Of a stretch of DNA of 64,000 nucleotides, positions 1-7,658 are shown one piece after another; positions within the stretch are counted from its first letter, which is position 1, and each line of letters begins with the position of its first letter. Origin of the DNA: Verrucomicrobiota bacterium (lineage in GTDB: Bacteria; Verrucomicrobiota; Verrucomicrobiia; Limisphaerales; J093); contig VHCO01000015.1 in assembly GCA_016871715.1 (NCBI GenBank), forward strand, positions 1 through 64,000, in the 5' to 3' direction. Both the position numbers and the translations under genes were made by a program. The notes beneath the pieces are model-generated. The model saw nothing but the letters and a program-made list of their open reading frames with translations, was not told the origin of the DNA and ran no database searches.

Positions 1-750
1 CCTACCTCATGCTCCTTGTGGGTAGGGCGCGCAGTCCGCTGCGCGCCGCACGAAGACCGTCCCCGTAGGCTGTGCTCGACGGCGTGCTGGGACAGCCCGC
101 CCTACCTCATGCTCCTTGTGGGTAGGGCGCGCAGTCCGCTGCGCGCCGCACGAAGACCGTCCCCGTAGGCCGTGCTCGGCGGCGTGCTAGGACAGCCCGC
201 CCTACCTCATGCTCCTTGTGGGTAGGGCGCGCGCTCCGCTGCGCGCCGCACAATGACCGTCCCCGTAGGCTGTGCTCGGCGGCGTGCTAGGACAGCCCGC
301 CCTACCTCATGCTCCTTGTGGGTAGGGCGCGCACTCCGCTGCGCGTCGCACGAAGACCGTCCCCGTAGGCTGTGCTCGACGGCGTGCTGGGACAGCCCGC
401 CCTACCTCATGCTCCTTGTGGGTAGGGCGCGCGCTCCGCTGCGCGCCGCACGAAGACCGTCCCCGTAGGCTGTGCTCGGCGGCGTGCTAGGACAGCCCGC
501 CCTACCTCATGCTCCTTGTGGGTAGGGCGCGCAGTCCGCTGCGCGCCGCACAATGACCGTCCCCGTAGGGTGTGCTCGGCGGCGTGCTGGGACAGCCCGC
601 CCTACCTCATGCTCCTTGTGGGTAGGGCGCGCAGTCCGCTGCGCGCCGCACGAAGACCGTCCCCGTAGGCTGTGCTCGACGGCGTGCTGGGACAGCCCGC
701 CCTACCTCATGCTCCTTGAGGGTAGGGCGCGCAGTCCGCTGCGCGCCGCA
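1..750. repeat. 100-bp tandem array of TIR-bounded mini-element (family A), ~7.5 copies
   Basis: The same 100-bp block restarts exactly at 1, 101, 201, 301, 401, 501, 601 and 701; the last copy breaks off at about 750 and the array may continue left of the window. Read on the minus strand each unit is an ~86-bp element that opens with GGTAGGGCG and closes with CGCGCCCTACC, plus a 14-bp spacer (CACAAGGAGCATGA). Inside is a near-perfect hairpin, GGCGCGCAG-TCCG-CTGCGCGCC. Copies differ only at a few fixed sites. An isolated unit-length copy at 1605-1687 confirms the element boundaries. Small reading frames across the array are a by-product of the repeat and are not genes. Confidence 0.95.
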
Positions 751-798
751 GTCTTGCCCCGGCCGCTGCCCGCTAGCGCAGCGTGTGGGGCGCAGCCC

Positions 799-827
799 TT
801 GACAAGCGCGACACGGAGGTCTAGAAG
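799..827 (+). promoter_or_regulatory. possible sigma70-like promoter upstream of PEP-CTERM gene
   Basis: A perfect TTGACA at 799-804 is followed after 17 bp by TAGAAG at 822-827 (4 of 6 matches to TATAAT). It lies about 120 bp upstream of the start at 948 and just beyond the end of the repeat array. The -10 box is weak, so this is a candidate only. Confidence 0.3.
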
Positions 828-947
828 CGAGTATCGAAGCCAGAAAAAGATGATCAGCATGCACCCCGCTTCCTTCCGACGTGCGGGAGCCGCCGATCGA
901 GAAGGCTTGCAGAAAACCGATCAGCCTACACCCGCCCTGATCGCCTC

Positions 948-1538
948 ATGAAAGCCATCACATGTCTGCTCCTCGGCGTGGCCGCTAGTAGCGTCATCGC
1001 GCTCGGCCAGGGTACAGTGAATTTCAACAACTACGTCCCCGACCCGCCTGCCGGTGTGAATTGGGTGTATGCGCCGATCTTCTGCAATAACTTACAGCTC
1101 GCTGGTTCGGCCTGGCTGGCGCAGCTTTACGGCGGGCCAACGGAAGACAGCCTCAGCCCCGTGGGCGCGGCCCTGCCTTTCCGAACCGGCGCAGCCTCCG
1201 GGTTCATCCAGTCGGCCGGCGTCCACACAGCAAGGACCATCCCGGACATCCCACCTGGCGGGGCTGCTGTAGTGGAGATTCGAGTTTGGGAAGCAGCGAA
1301 AGGCGCCACCTATGAGGAAGCGCGCGCCGCCGGAGGCAGGTACGCCCACTCGTATCCGGTCTTCTTGGCGCGCACGGGCGATCCGACTACGACTCCCCCA
1401 GGCCTGCCGGTCCCTTTGGTCGGCCTGCAGTCATTTGACGTTTGTTACGTACCCGAACCCTCGACCTGGCTGCTGCTTGGCGTCGGCCTCGCGCTCTTTT
1501 CTTGCCTCCCAAATAGTTGCCGGCAGCGGGGATACTAG
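948..1538 (+). CDS. PEP-CTERM sorting-domain exported protein
   Basis: This is a 196-aa exported protein. It starts with a signal peptide (MKAITCLLLGVAASSVIALG, residues 1-20) and ends with a PEP-CTERM tail: the VPEPSTW motif near residue 168, a hydrophobic helix of about 14 residues, then a short tail with arginines (CRQRGY). PEP-CTERM proteins are recognised by the exosortase (EpsH/XrtA) system and anchored or released at the cell surface of exopolysaccharide-producing bacteria; no exosortase is in this window. The middle portion has no recognised domain, is rich in Gly/Pro/Ala and carries only two or three cysteines. The gene stands alone between the repeat array and a single copy of the same element. 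Confidence 0.85.
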   Translation: MKAITCLLLGVAASSVIALGQGTVNFNNYVPDPPAGVNWVYAPIFCNNLQLAGSAWLAQLYGGPTEDSLSPVGAALPFRTGAASGFIQSAGVHTARTIPDIPPGGAAVVEIRVWEAAKGATYEEARAAGGRYAHSYPVFLARTGDPTTTPPGLPVPLVGLQSFDVCYVPEPSTWLLLGVGLALFSCLPNSCRQRGY

Positions 1539-1604
1539 CCCGACGGCTGGCCCAGCGGTCCAGCCCTACCTTTCCCTTGCGGCACACGCGACGGCGGCGC
1601 AGTT

Positions 1605-1687
1605 GGCAGGGCGCGAGCGCTGCGCGCCGCACGAAGATCGTCCCCGTAGGCTGTGCTCGGCGGCGTGCTAGGACAGCCCGCCCTACC
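1605..1687. repeat. isolated copy of family A mini-element
   Basis: This 83-bp single copy is nearly identical to one array unit without its spacer. It runs from GGCAGGGCG to CGCCCTACC, so its ends are an imperfect inverted repeat. It lies between the stop of the PEP-CTERM gene and the 3' end of the converging helicase gene. Confidence 0.85.
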
Positions 1688-1743
1688 GCCGACTTGTAGC
1701 CCATCTCGGTGGCTCATGAGTGAGTTCCGCTTTCGCCCCGGAT

Positions 1744-4509
1744 CTAGCCTGCAGTCTCGAGCCCAGCCAATGCCTGTTTCCACGCTCCCGCGTCGCCACC
1801 GACGAACGGCCGAAGGTCTTCCAGCGCCTGCTTCCAGGCGTGCGAGAGCGGGGGCACGACCACATCTTCCAACTCCGAAGGCTCGGGCAGTCGGCCCTCG
1901 ATCGCCAGGGCGCGGCCCAAAGCCAAGATCGCCTCGCGCAGTGCCGCGCCCGCTTCCTCGATGAGTTCACCCTCACCCAGCACCCGAGCCATCTTCTGTT
2001 TGCGGGCGCTGAGGGCGCGTTGCGCGGCGGCCTGGGCTTGCTCCTCGGCCGAGAGCGGCTCGGGGGTCGGCGCTTCGCCAGCCGCATCGACCAACGGGCG
2101 CGTGGCGCGCGCGGTCCGGGCGAGCAACCCGGAGTCAACCAGACGTTGGATGGCCTCGTCCGTGGCGCGGTCGATCACTTCGAGGTGGGTTGGGGCGAGC
2201 GGGTCCGACACTCCGGGGCCGAACAGTTCGGCATGGATGGCGGCCAGGCGTTCCTGGTGGATCGGGGCGTCTTTCTCGACGACCACGAGCAGCACCGAAT
2301 GGGCGCCGGCGGTGGGGTAACGCTCTTCGCAGCGCAACAGGGCGCCGTTGATCTTCTCACGGGCCAGTCGGCCAAAGGCGAGGGACCGATCCGCGGGCAA
2401 CATCTTGTGTGCGGGCGGGGTTGGGGGCTTGGCGGGTACGCCCGCCGGCCCCATGAGCTGTTCGAGCTTGGCCAGGAAAGCCTGCCGGCCGCCGCCCAAC
2501 TTGATCTGCTTGAGGTCGCCGCGCAGGTCGAGCACGCCGTCGGCCAAGGCTTGCTTGTTGGCCAAGGTGCCGAGCATGCGCTGTTCGATGGTCTCCTCGC
2601 TGACCAGGTTAACAACCGTGACGGGCCGGCTTTGGTGCTTGCGCCAAGCGCGGGCGATGCGTTGTTCGAGCCGGGCCGGGTTCCAGGGGAGGTCGCAGTT
2701 GATGACGACGCTGGCATTTTGGAGGTTGAGCCCGGTGCTCCCGGAGTCGGTGCTCAGGAAAACCCGGCACTGGGGGTCGGACTTGAAGGCGTTGATTTCG
2801 GCGCGGCGGCGGCGCTGGGGGACGCTGCCGGTGTGCCAGGCGTAACCGAGGTCGAGCCGTTCGCACAGGTCCCGCACCAGCTCGAGCATCCGTTCCCACT
2901 CGGAGAACACCAGGGCCTTGGCGTCGTTCTCGCGGCATTCCTCGAGGACCTTCTCGAGCTCGCCCAGCTTCGGGCAGACGCGGTCCTCGGGCTCGAGGAT
3001 GTAGTTGGTGTCGCAAATCATGCGCATCATGGCCAACTCACGCTGGAGTTTGTCCTGCTGTTGCTGGGTCAGGGGCCGGCGCTTGGCGATGTGCAGGAGC
3101 CGGGCCGCTTCCTTCTCGTGATCTTCGTAAGCGGCCCGTTGGGGGCCGCTGAGCGGCACCAGATGGGTCCGGTCCGCGCGCTCGGGCAGCTCAGTCTCGA
3201 CGTCCGCTTTGCGCCGCCGGACCATGTAGGGCCGGATGCGCGCGTGCAATTGGTCCAGGTTCCTGAACCCGCACGGACGGCCGCGCTCGTCCAGGTCGTA
3301 GAAGTCGCGGTTGAACCGGAACAACGGCCCGAGCACGGCGGGATGAAGGAAATCCATCAACGAATGGAGTTCGTCGATGCGATTCTCGATGGGTGTGCCG
3401 GTCAGGACGAAGGCGTAGCGGCTGCAAAGCCGCTTGACCGCCCGCGCGGTCTTGGTGTCCCAATTCTTGATCCGCTGGGCTTCGTCGAGGATGACCACGT
3501 CCGGCTTGAGCCGTTCGTTGACCTCGAGGGCGTCGCCGAGCATCTGTTCGTAGTTGACGATCGTGAAGAAGGGCGGCGTCTGATAGGCCCGCAGCCGCGC
3601 CAGCCGTCCACCGAAGACGAGCTGAAGCGGCAAATCGGTGAACTCTTGGATCTGCTCCTCCCACTCGGTCTTGAGCGAGGCCGGCGTGACGACCAGCACC
3701 CGCTGCGCCTTGCCCAGCCGGTGCAGCAAGGCGCAGGCGGCGATCGCCTGAATGGTCTTGCCCAAGCCCATTTCGTCGGCCAACAGGGCCCGCTCCGTGA
3801 AGGCCAAATGCAGCATCCCCTCGCGTTGGTAAGGGAAGAGCGGCACTTTGGTTTCTTGAGCCGGCCATTCGCCGCCCTGGACCCGCAGTTCGTACTCGCG
3901 CCGGAGCTGGCGACGTTCGAGTTCCTGTTGCCGGCGCTCGATCCACGGCTGGAGGTCCTGCGAGAGCCGCAGCTTGGGCAGGTCGGACCGGCCCAGTTCC
4001 TCGAGCTCCGGCAAGGCTTGCTCGACCGGCTCGTTCGCCAAGCGGCCTTCGGCGTCAAACCATGCGCGCACCTGCCGCGGCAACGCCTCGAGTCCCTCCG
4101 GGCCCACCCGCAGACAATCCTGCACCGGGTCGGGAAGCACATCGATGCGGGGCGAGCCGTTCTGGATTGCAGCGCGAAACAAACGGCGGAAGCGGCCCTC
4201 GAGGTGCAGCAGCACCGCCTCGACGTGTTTGCAGGTGCCCAAGCCATTGATGCGGAAATCGACGCAATCGCACGAGAACTGGCGCTGGCGAACGTCCCGT
4301 ATCTCGACGGAATACGTCATCCCGCTGCCCGAGCGCACGCGGAAGTTCGAGAAGATGGGATGGCGCGCGTCTTTGTTGGCGATGATGAAGGCCTCGTCGC
4401 GCGCGCGCTGGCGCCGCCGGTTGATCTCGTCGGCGTCGGTGGTTCGCCAATCGAACGTGGCGGGCACTTTGAAGTCGCGGTTGGACTTGGATGCGAATGC
4501 GGATACCAT
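1744..4509 (-). CDS. SWIM zinc-finger SNF2/HepA-family DNA helicase
   Basis: This 921-aa protein belongs to the SNF2 superfamily II ATPases. Residues 78-95 form a SWIM finger (C80-x-C82 ... C93-x-H95). The helicase core follows: Walker A DEMGLGKT around residues 245-252, motif Ia VVTPASLK, Walker B DEAQ at 342-345, a TGTPIENR motif III, and a C-terminal RecA-like lobe with STDSGSTGLNLQ and a motif VI written ARAWRKHQ, where most relatives have RAHRIGQ. The last ~200 residues are Ala/Glu/Arg-rich and helical. Relatives translocate on DNA and remodel nucleic acid-bound proteins; the exact target is unknown. It is a monocistronic gene facing away from the PHP gene's remnant-filled upstream spacer. 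Confidence 0.9.
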   Translation of the reverse strand: MVSAFASKSNRDFKVPATFDWRTTDADEINRRRQRARDEAFIIANKDARHPIFSNFRVRSGSGMTYSVEIRDVRQRQFSCDCVDFRINGLGTCKHVEAVLLHLEGRFRRLFRAAIQNGSPRIDVLPDPVQDCLRVGPEGLEALPRQVRAWFDAEGRLANEPVEQALPELEELGRSDLPKLRLSQDLQPWIERRQQELERRQLRREYELRVQGGEWPAQETKVPLFPYQREGMLHLAFTERALLADEMGLGKTIQAIAACALLHRLGKAQRVLVVTPASLKTEWEEQIQEFTDLPLQLVFGGRLARLRAYQTPPFFTIVNYEQMLGDALEVNERLKPDVVILDEAQRIKNWDTKTARAVKRLCSRYAFVLTGTPIENRIDELHSLMDFLHPAVLGPLFRFNRDFYDLDERGRPCGFRNLDQLHARIRPYMVRRRKADVETELPERADRTHLVPLSGPQRAAYEDHEKEAARLLHIAKRRPLTQQQQDKLQRELAMMRMICDTNYILEPEDRVCPKLGELEKVLEECRENDAKALVFSEWERMLELVRDLCERLDLGYAWHTGSVPQRRRRAEINAFKSDPQCRVFLSTDSGSTGLNLQNASVVINCDLPWNPARLEQRIARAWRKHQSRPVTVVNLVSEETIEQRMLGTLANKQALADGVLDLRGDLKQIKLGGGRQAFLAKLEQLMGPAGVPAKPPTPPAHKMLPADRSLAFGRLAREKINGALLRCEERYPTAGAHSVLLVVVEKDAPIHQERLAAIHAELFGPGVSDPLAPTHLEVIDRATDEAIQRLVDSGLLARTARATRPLVDAAGEAPTPEPLSAEEQAQAAAQRALSARKQKMARVLGEGELIEEAGAALREAILALGRALAIEGRLPEPSELEDVVVPPLSHAWKQALEDLRPFVGGDAGAWKQALAGLETAG

Positions 4510-4640
4510 GCGCCAATCATGATTTCTCTCGGCCGCGGCGAGTCAACCTCCAGTTCCTCGCAGGTTATTCACGGGATGTTCACACACCTTCGCCCTTTCC
4601 CACGTTGCCCGGTCGGGTACCAAACCGTCTCCCAAGCTTT

Positions 4641-4797
4641 GGGGCCGGCGCGGATCGTCACCACCGAAATGGTGCTGACGGAAGTGTTGGCCTTTTATGC
4701 TGACGGCGGACCGAGCTTGCGGGAGGCGGCAGCCAACGTCGCCTTCAGACTCAGCAGCGATCCGAACGCAACGGTCATTCCGCAAACCGGAGAACTG
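4641..4797 (+). pseudogene. PIN-domain (VapC-like) gene remnant
   Basis: About 50 codons read as the middle of a PIN-domain protein (GPARIVTTEMVLTEVL followed by REAAANVAFRLSSDPN and VIPQT). The N-terminal Asp-bearing strand and the C-terminal catalytic part are missing, and no start codon is associated. The remnant sits between the helicase start and the 3' end of the PHP gene. It looks like a leftover of a toxin gene of the VapC type; identification is from pattern resemblance only. Confidence 0.45.
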
Positions 4798-4822
4798 AGG
4801 CCTCCATGCCGTCGCGGCAGCC

Positions 4823-5983
4823 CTAACGCGCGGCCGGCAGGATCGTCACCTCGAGGTCCAGGGTCACCTCCAGCGGTTGGTCGGGGCCGACCAGCAGGTT
4901 GGCGACGAGGTAAGGCAGCCTGACCTTGCGCGTGCCCGGTTCGGCAGCATTGCGGCCGCGCACGGCCATCAACACCGTCCTGCCCGCCGCCAAAGTGAGC
5001 GAACTCGGGCAAGTCAGCTCCGCCACTTCCCCCGCGCGTTCCAGGCGGAAATCCACATCCGAGTCATTGTGGATCTGCACTTGGACCTGGCCGGTGCCGC
5101 GCACTTGGATTTGCGGGCGGAGGATGCGTGTGGCGGCGCTGAATAAGGGGGCAAGGAAACGGGCTTCGCCAATGAGCCGGTCGCCGGTATAGACGACGGT
5201 GCGCCGCGCGAAGAGGGCCTCGTGCAGGGCGTCCGCCGAACGTTCGCGCGCAAAGACCAGTGTCAAGGGACGGTGATCGCCGGCATGAACGTGGTAGTCG
5301 AGGTTCAAGGCGTTGTGAATGTCCGAGTTGCTGATCATCGTGAGCCCTTTCTCGAGCGCCCAACGATGCGCCTCGGGATAATAGGAGCGGCCGTTGGCGA
5401 CCTCGATGCCGTGCAACTGCCCACGTTCGAGCAGCGCGGTGTGCTCCGGATACCAACGCACGATGCCGTTGGTGATCTGCGCTTCCCAACCCGGATGATT
5501 CCAGAAAATGAAGGCCCCTTGGGCATGCGCCGCGCCAATGGCGTCGGCCCAACCCTCGACCGCCAGCGCCGCCGAGTTGGTGAGGAAAATGGCATTCAAG
5601 TGCCCGGGAGGCATGGCCCGGGTGATCTCCGACCCGCGCACGACCAGCAAGTCCAACTCGACCCCAGCGCCGCGCGCGATGTCGTAGGCGCGGTTGTGGT
5701 TGGTGGACACATCGGCCTTGTGGGGTTGGTACTCGATGTGATCGGTGATGGCAATGGCATCCAGCCCTTCGCGCCAGGCTTCGTCGGCGCGCACCGTCGG
5801 CCAGACCAGGCCATCGGAGAAGACGGTGTGGATGTGAAAGTCGCCTTTCAAGGTCACATAACCCGGTAAATCCGGCAGGCGAATCGGCGTCCGGGCGCGG
5901 GTGACGGGCTCGTGACTCCAGCTTTGGGGCAGGATTGCCAGAGCGGTGACGACAGCGAGGTAGAGGGCGGTAACGCGTTGCAT
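4823..5983 (-). CDS. secreted PHP-domain metallophosphoesterase (Sb-PDE-like)
   Basis: This 386-aa protein starts with a signal peptide (MQRVTALYLAVVTALAILPQ) and is predicted to act outside the cytoplasm. The PHP metal-binding fold is visible: GDFHIHTVFSDG (HxH), AIAITDHIEY, RGSEIT, FWNHPGW and SNSDIH supply the usual His/Asp/Glu ligands. The arrangement resembles bacterial Sb-PDE-type phosphodiesterases. A C-terminal beta-sandwich-like domain of about 110 residues follows. The frame is open further upstream (GTG at 6127), but that extension runs through an inverted-repeat element, so the ATG at 5983 with its signal peptide is chosen. The substrate is not known. Confidence 0.8.
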   Translation of the reverse strand: MQRVTALYLAVVTALAILPQSWSHEPVTRARTPIRLPDLPGYVTLKGDFHIHTVFSDGLVWPTVRADEAWREGLDAIAITDHIEYQPHKADVSTNHNRAYDIARGAGVELDLLVVRGSEITRAMPPGHLNAIFLTNSAALAVEGWADAIGAAHAQGAFIFWNHPGWEAQITNGIVRWYPEHTALLERGQLHGIEVANGRSYYPEAHRWALEKGLTMISNSDIHNALNLDYHVHAGDHRPLTLVFARERSADALHEALFARRTVVYTGDRLIGEARFLAPLFSAATRILRPQIQVRGTGQVQVQIHNDSDVDFRLERAGEVAELTCPSSLTLAAGRTVLMAVRGRNAAEPGTRKVRLPYLVANLLVGPDQPLEVTLDLEVTILPAAR

Positions 5984-6038
5984 GGGCGGAAGGTAACGGA
6001 CACCGGCACTCGAGGCAACGACGCAACGTGCCGTGGCC

Positions 6039-6165
6039 CGAATCCTTAGCGAGGCGGAGCGCGGACGGTCACGTCCGCCAAGCGGATCTGACGATCCGCA
6101 CCCCACAGGGAGCCTGCCGGGTTTCACCCGCGATGGCAGCCCTCAAGCACCTCGCTAAGGATTCG
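6039..6165. mobile_element. 127-bp MITE-like element with 16-bp perfect terminal inverted repeats (family D)
   Basis: CGAATCCTTAGCGAGG at 6039-6054 is matched by its exact reverse complement at 6150-6165. Between them lie two further palindromes, GCGGACGGTCACGTCCGC and GCGGATCTGACGATCCGC. The same two-palindrome core recurs inside eboF near 8411. It has no coding capacity, and sits between divergent genes. Confidence 0.75.
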
Positions 6166-6255
6166 GGGCCGTGGGGAACGGCCGCAATTTGACTCGCCGG
6201 CTGGCTTCGCAGCCGAGAGGATGGCGGGGCAAACGCAACAGAGTGAACCAGGCAT

Positions 6256-6423
6256 ATGGACGACCACAACCAAGACGTACCTCGGGCCAGCTACACCGAG
6301 CTACGCCAAGCAAGCTGCACCTTGATTCCGAAGTGGAACGAGCGCAAATACGTGTTCTTCTTCCGAAAACACCACGAATGCGGAGAGGATCAGAAGTACG
6401 AATCAGCGCCCGGGACGGCCTGA
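6256..6423 (+). CDS. possible small protein, 55 aa, unrecognised
   Basis: An ATG-started frame of 55 codons (MDDHNQDVPRASYTELRQAS at the N-terminus) runs between the MITE-like element and eboD and overlaps the likely eboD start in another frame. Its composition (Lys, Glu, Tyr, Cys, a WNERKYVFFFRKHHECGED stretch) looks more protein-like than the surrounding frames. No family is recognised and there is no clear ribosome-binding site. It could be a fragment or chance. Confidence 0.2.
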   Translation: MDDHNQDVPRASYTELRQASCTLIPKWNERKYVFFFRKHHECGEDQKYESAPGTA

Positions 6424-7658
6424 AGCGCCGCAGCCGCTGCGGGGAGGCGGCTGGCGCCACGCCCGAGGTCCAGCGGAACCTCGCGATCGAGCGGCAGTTC
6501 CAGGTCGGTTACCGCCACCGCGTCTACTTCACCGACGACGTGTTTGGCGAGGGTAATCCCCTGCTCCGAACCTTGTTGATCCAGGGGGCGCCCGGCCGGG
6601 TGCACAAGGCGCTGGTCACGCTCGATGCGGCCTTGGCCCAAGCGCAACCGGCCCTGAGCGAGAAGATCGCCGCCTACTTCGCCCGGCACCCGGACTCGCA
6701 CCGATTGGTTTGCCCGCCCTTGGCGATCGAGGGAGGCGAACCCGCCAAAAACTCGGCCTTGCACGTCAACGAAATCCACGCGCGCCTCGAGCGCCACGGG
6801 ATCTGCCGGCATTCGTATGTCGTCGCGGTGGGCGGCGGGGCGCACCTGGACGTGGTCGGATTCGCCGCCGCCACGGCGCATCGTGGGGTGCGCCACGTGC
6901 GGGTGCCGAGCACGACGTTGGCCCAAGCCGACTCGGGCGTGGGGGTGAAGAACGGGATCAACGCGTTCGGTAAAAAGAACTTCCTCGGCACGTTCGCCCC
7001 GCCTTTCGCCGTCATTAACGATTTCCAGCTCCTCTCCTCGCTCTCGGCCCGCGACCGGCGTGCCGGAATGGTCGAGGCCGTGAAGGTGGCGCTGATCCGC
7101 GACGGCGAGTTTTTCGCGGCGATCGAGGCCCGTGCCCCTCAACTGGCGGCCTTCCACCCCGAGGCCGTGCGTTGGCTCATCCACCGGTGCGCCGAGCTCC
7201 ACGTCCACCACATCGCCTCGAGCGGCGACCCCTTCGAGTTCGGGTCCGCGCGCCCGCTCGACTTCGGCCATTGGGCAGCCCACAAGCTCGAGCAGATGTC
7301 CGCCTACACCCTCCGCCACGGCGAAGCGGTCGCCGTCGGCATTGCCCTGGACACGCTCTATTCAGCGCGCCGAGTGGGTTTGGACCCCGGCGACGCCGAG
7401 CGCGTGTTGCGACTGCTCGAACGGTTGGGTTTCTCGCTGTGGACAGAGGAACTGCTGCGCCGCGAGGCGACGGGACGCCTGGTGGTACTCGCCGGCCTCG
7501 AGGAATTCCGCGAGCACCTAGGGGGCGAGCTGACGATCACCCTGATCGAGGCCATCGGCCGGGGCCGCGAAGTCCACGCCCTCGATGAACCCGCCGTCCT
7601 CGAGGCCATCGACACCCTCGAACGGCGCGCCCAATCCGAACCGCGCGCGGTCCCATGA
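6378..7658 (+). CDS. eboD: EboD-like sugar phosphate cyclase (3-dehydroquinate synthase superfamily)
   Basis: From the ATG at 6378 this is a 426-aa member of the dehydroquinate synthase-like sugar phosphate cyclases. Seen motifs are VGGGAHLDVVGF (NAD-binding glycine loop), RVPSTTLAQADSGVGVKNGI, KKNFLGTF, the GMVEAVKVAL metal/substrate helix, and a metal-site histidine region LRHGEAVAVGI. The extended DSGVGVKNGINAFGKKN form fits EboD rather than AroB, and the partner gene supports it: eboD and eboF belong to the ebo cluster. The stop overlaps the next start (ATGA), so the two genes are translationally coupled. A longer frame from 6171 is open but runs through low-quality sequence next to the MITE-like element. 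The product of EboD is not settled for this organism. Confidence 0.75.
   Translation: MRRGSEVRISARDGLKRRSRCGEAAGATPEVQRNLAIERQFQVGYRHRVYFTDDVFGEGNPLLRTLLIQGAPGRVHKALVTLDAALAQAQPALSEKIAAYFARHPDSHRLVCPPLAIEGGEPAKNSALHVNEIHARLERHGICRHSYVVAVGGGAHLDVVGFAAATAHRGVRHVRVPSTTLAQADSGVGVKNGINAFGKKNFLGTFAPPFAVINDFQLLSSLSARDRRAGMVEAVKVALIRDGEFFAAIEARAPQLAAFHPEAVRWLIHRCAELHVHHIASSGDPFEFGSARPLDFGHWAAHKLEQMSAYTLRHGEAVAVGIALDTLYSARRVGLDPGDAERVLRLLERLGFSLWTEELLRREATGRLVVLAGLEEFREHLGGELTITLIEAIGRGREVHALDEPAVLEAIDTLERRAQSEPRAVP

Noticed and set aside
1-750. CRISPR array
   Set aside because: The whole 100-bp unit, including the 14-bp spacer, is conserved between copies; there are no unique spacers and no cas genes.
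1720-4923. 1067-codon open frame on the plus strand
   Set aside because: It is antisense to the SNF2 helicase, which has clear motifs; GC-rich codon bias opens the opposite frame. Only its last part overlaps the PIN remnant.
4823-6127. longer start (GTG at 6127) for the PHP protein
   Set aside because: The extra 48 residues would be encoded by the MITE-like element; the ATG at 5983 gives a proper signal peptide.
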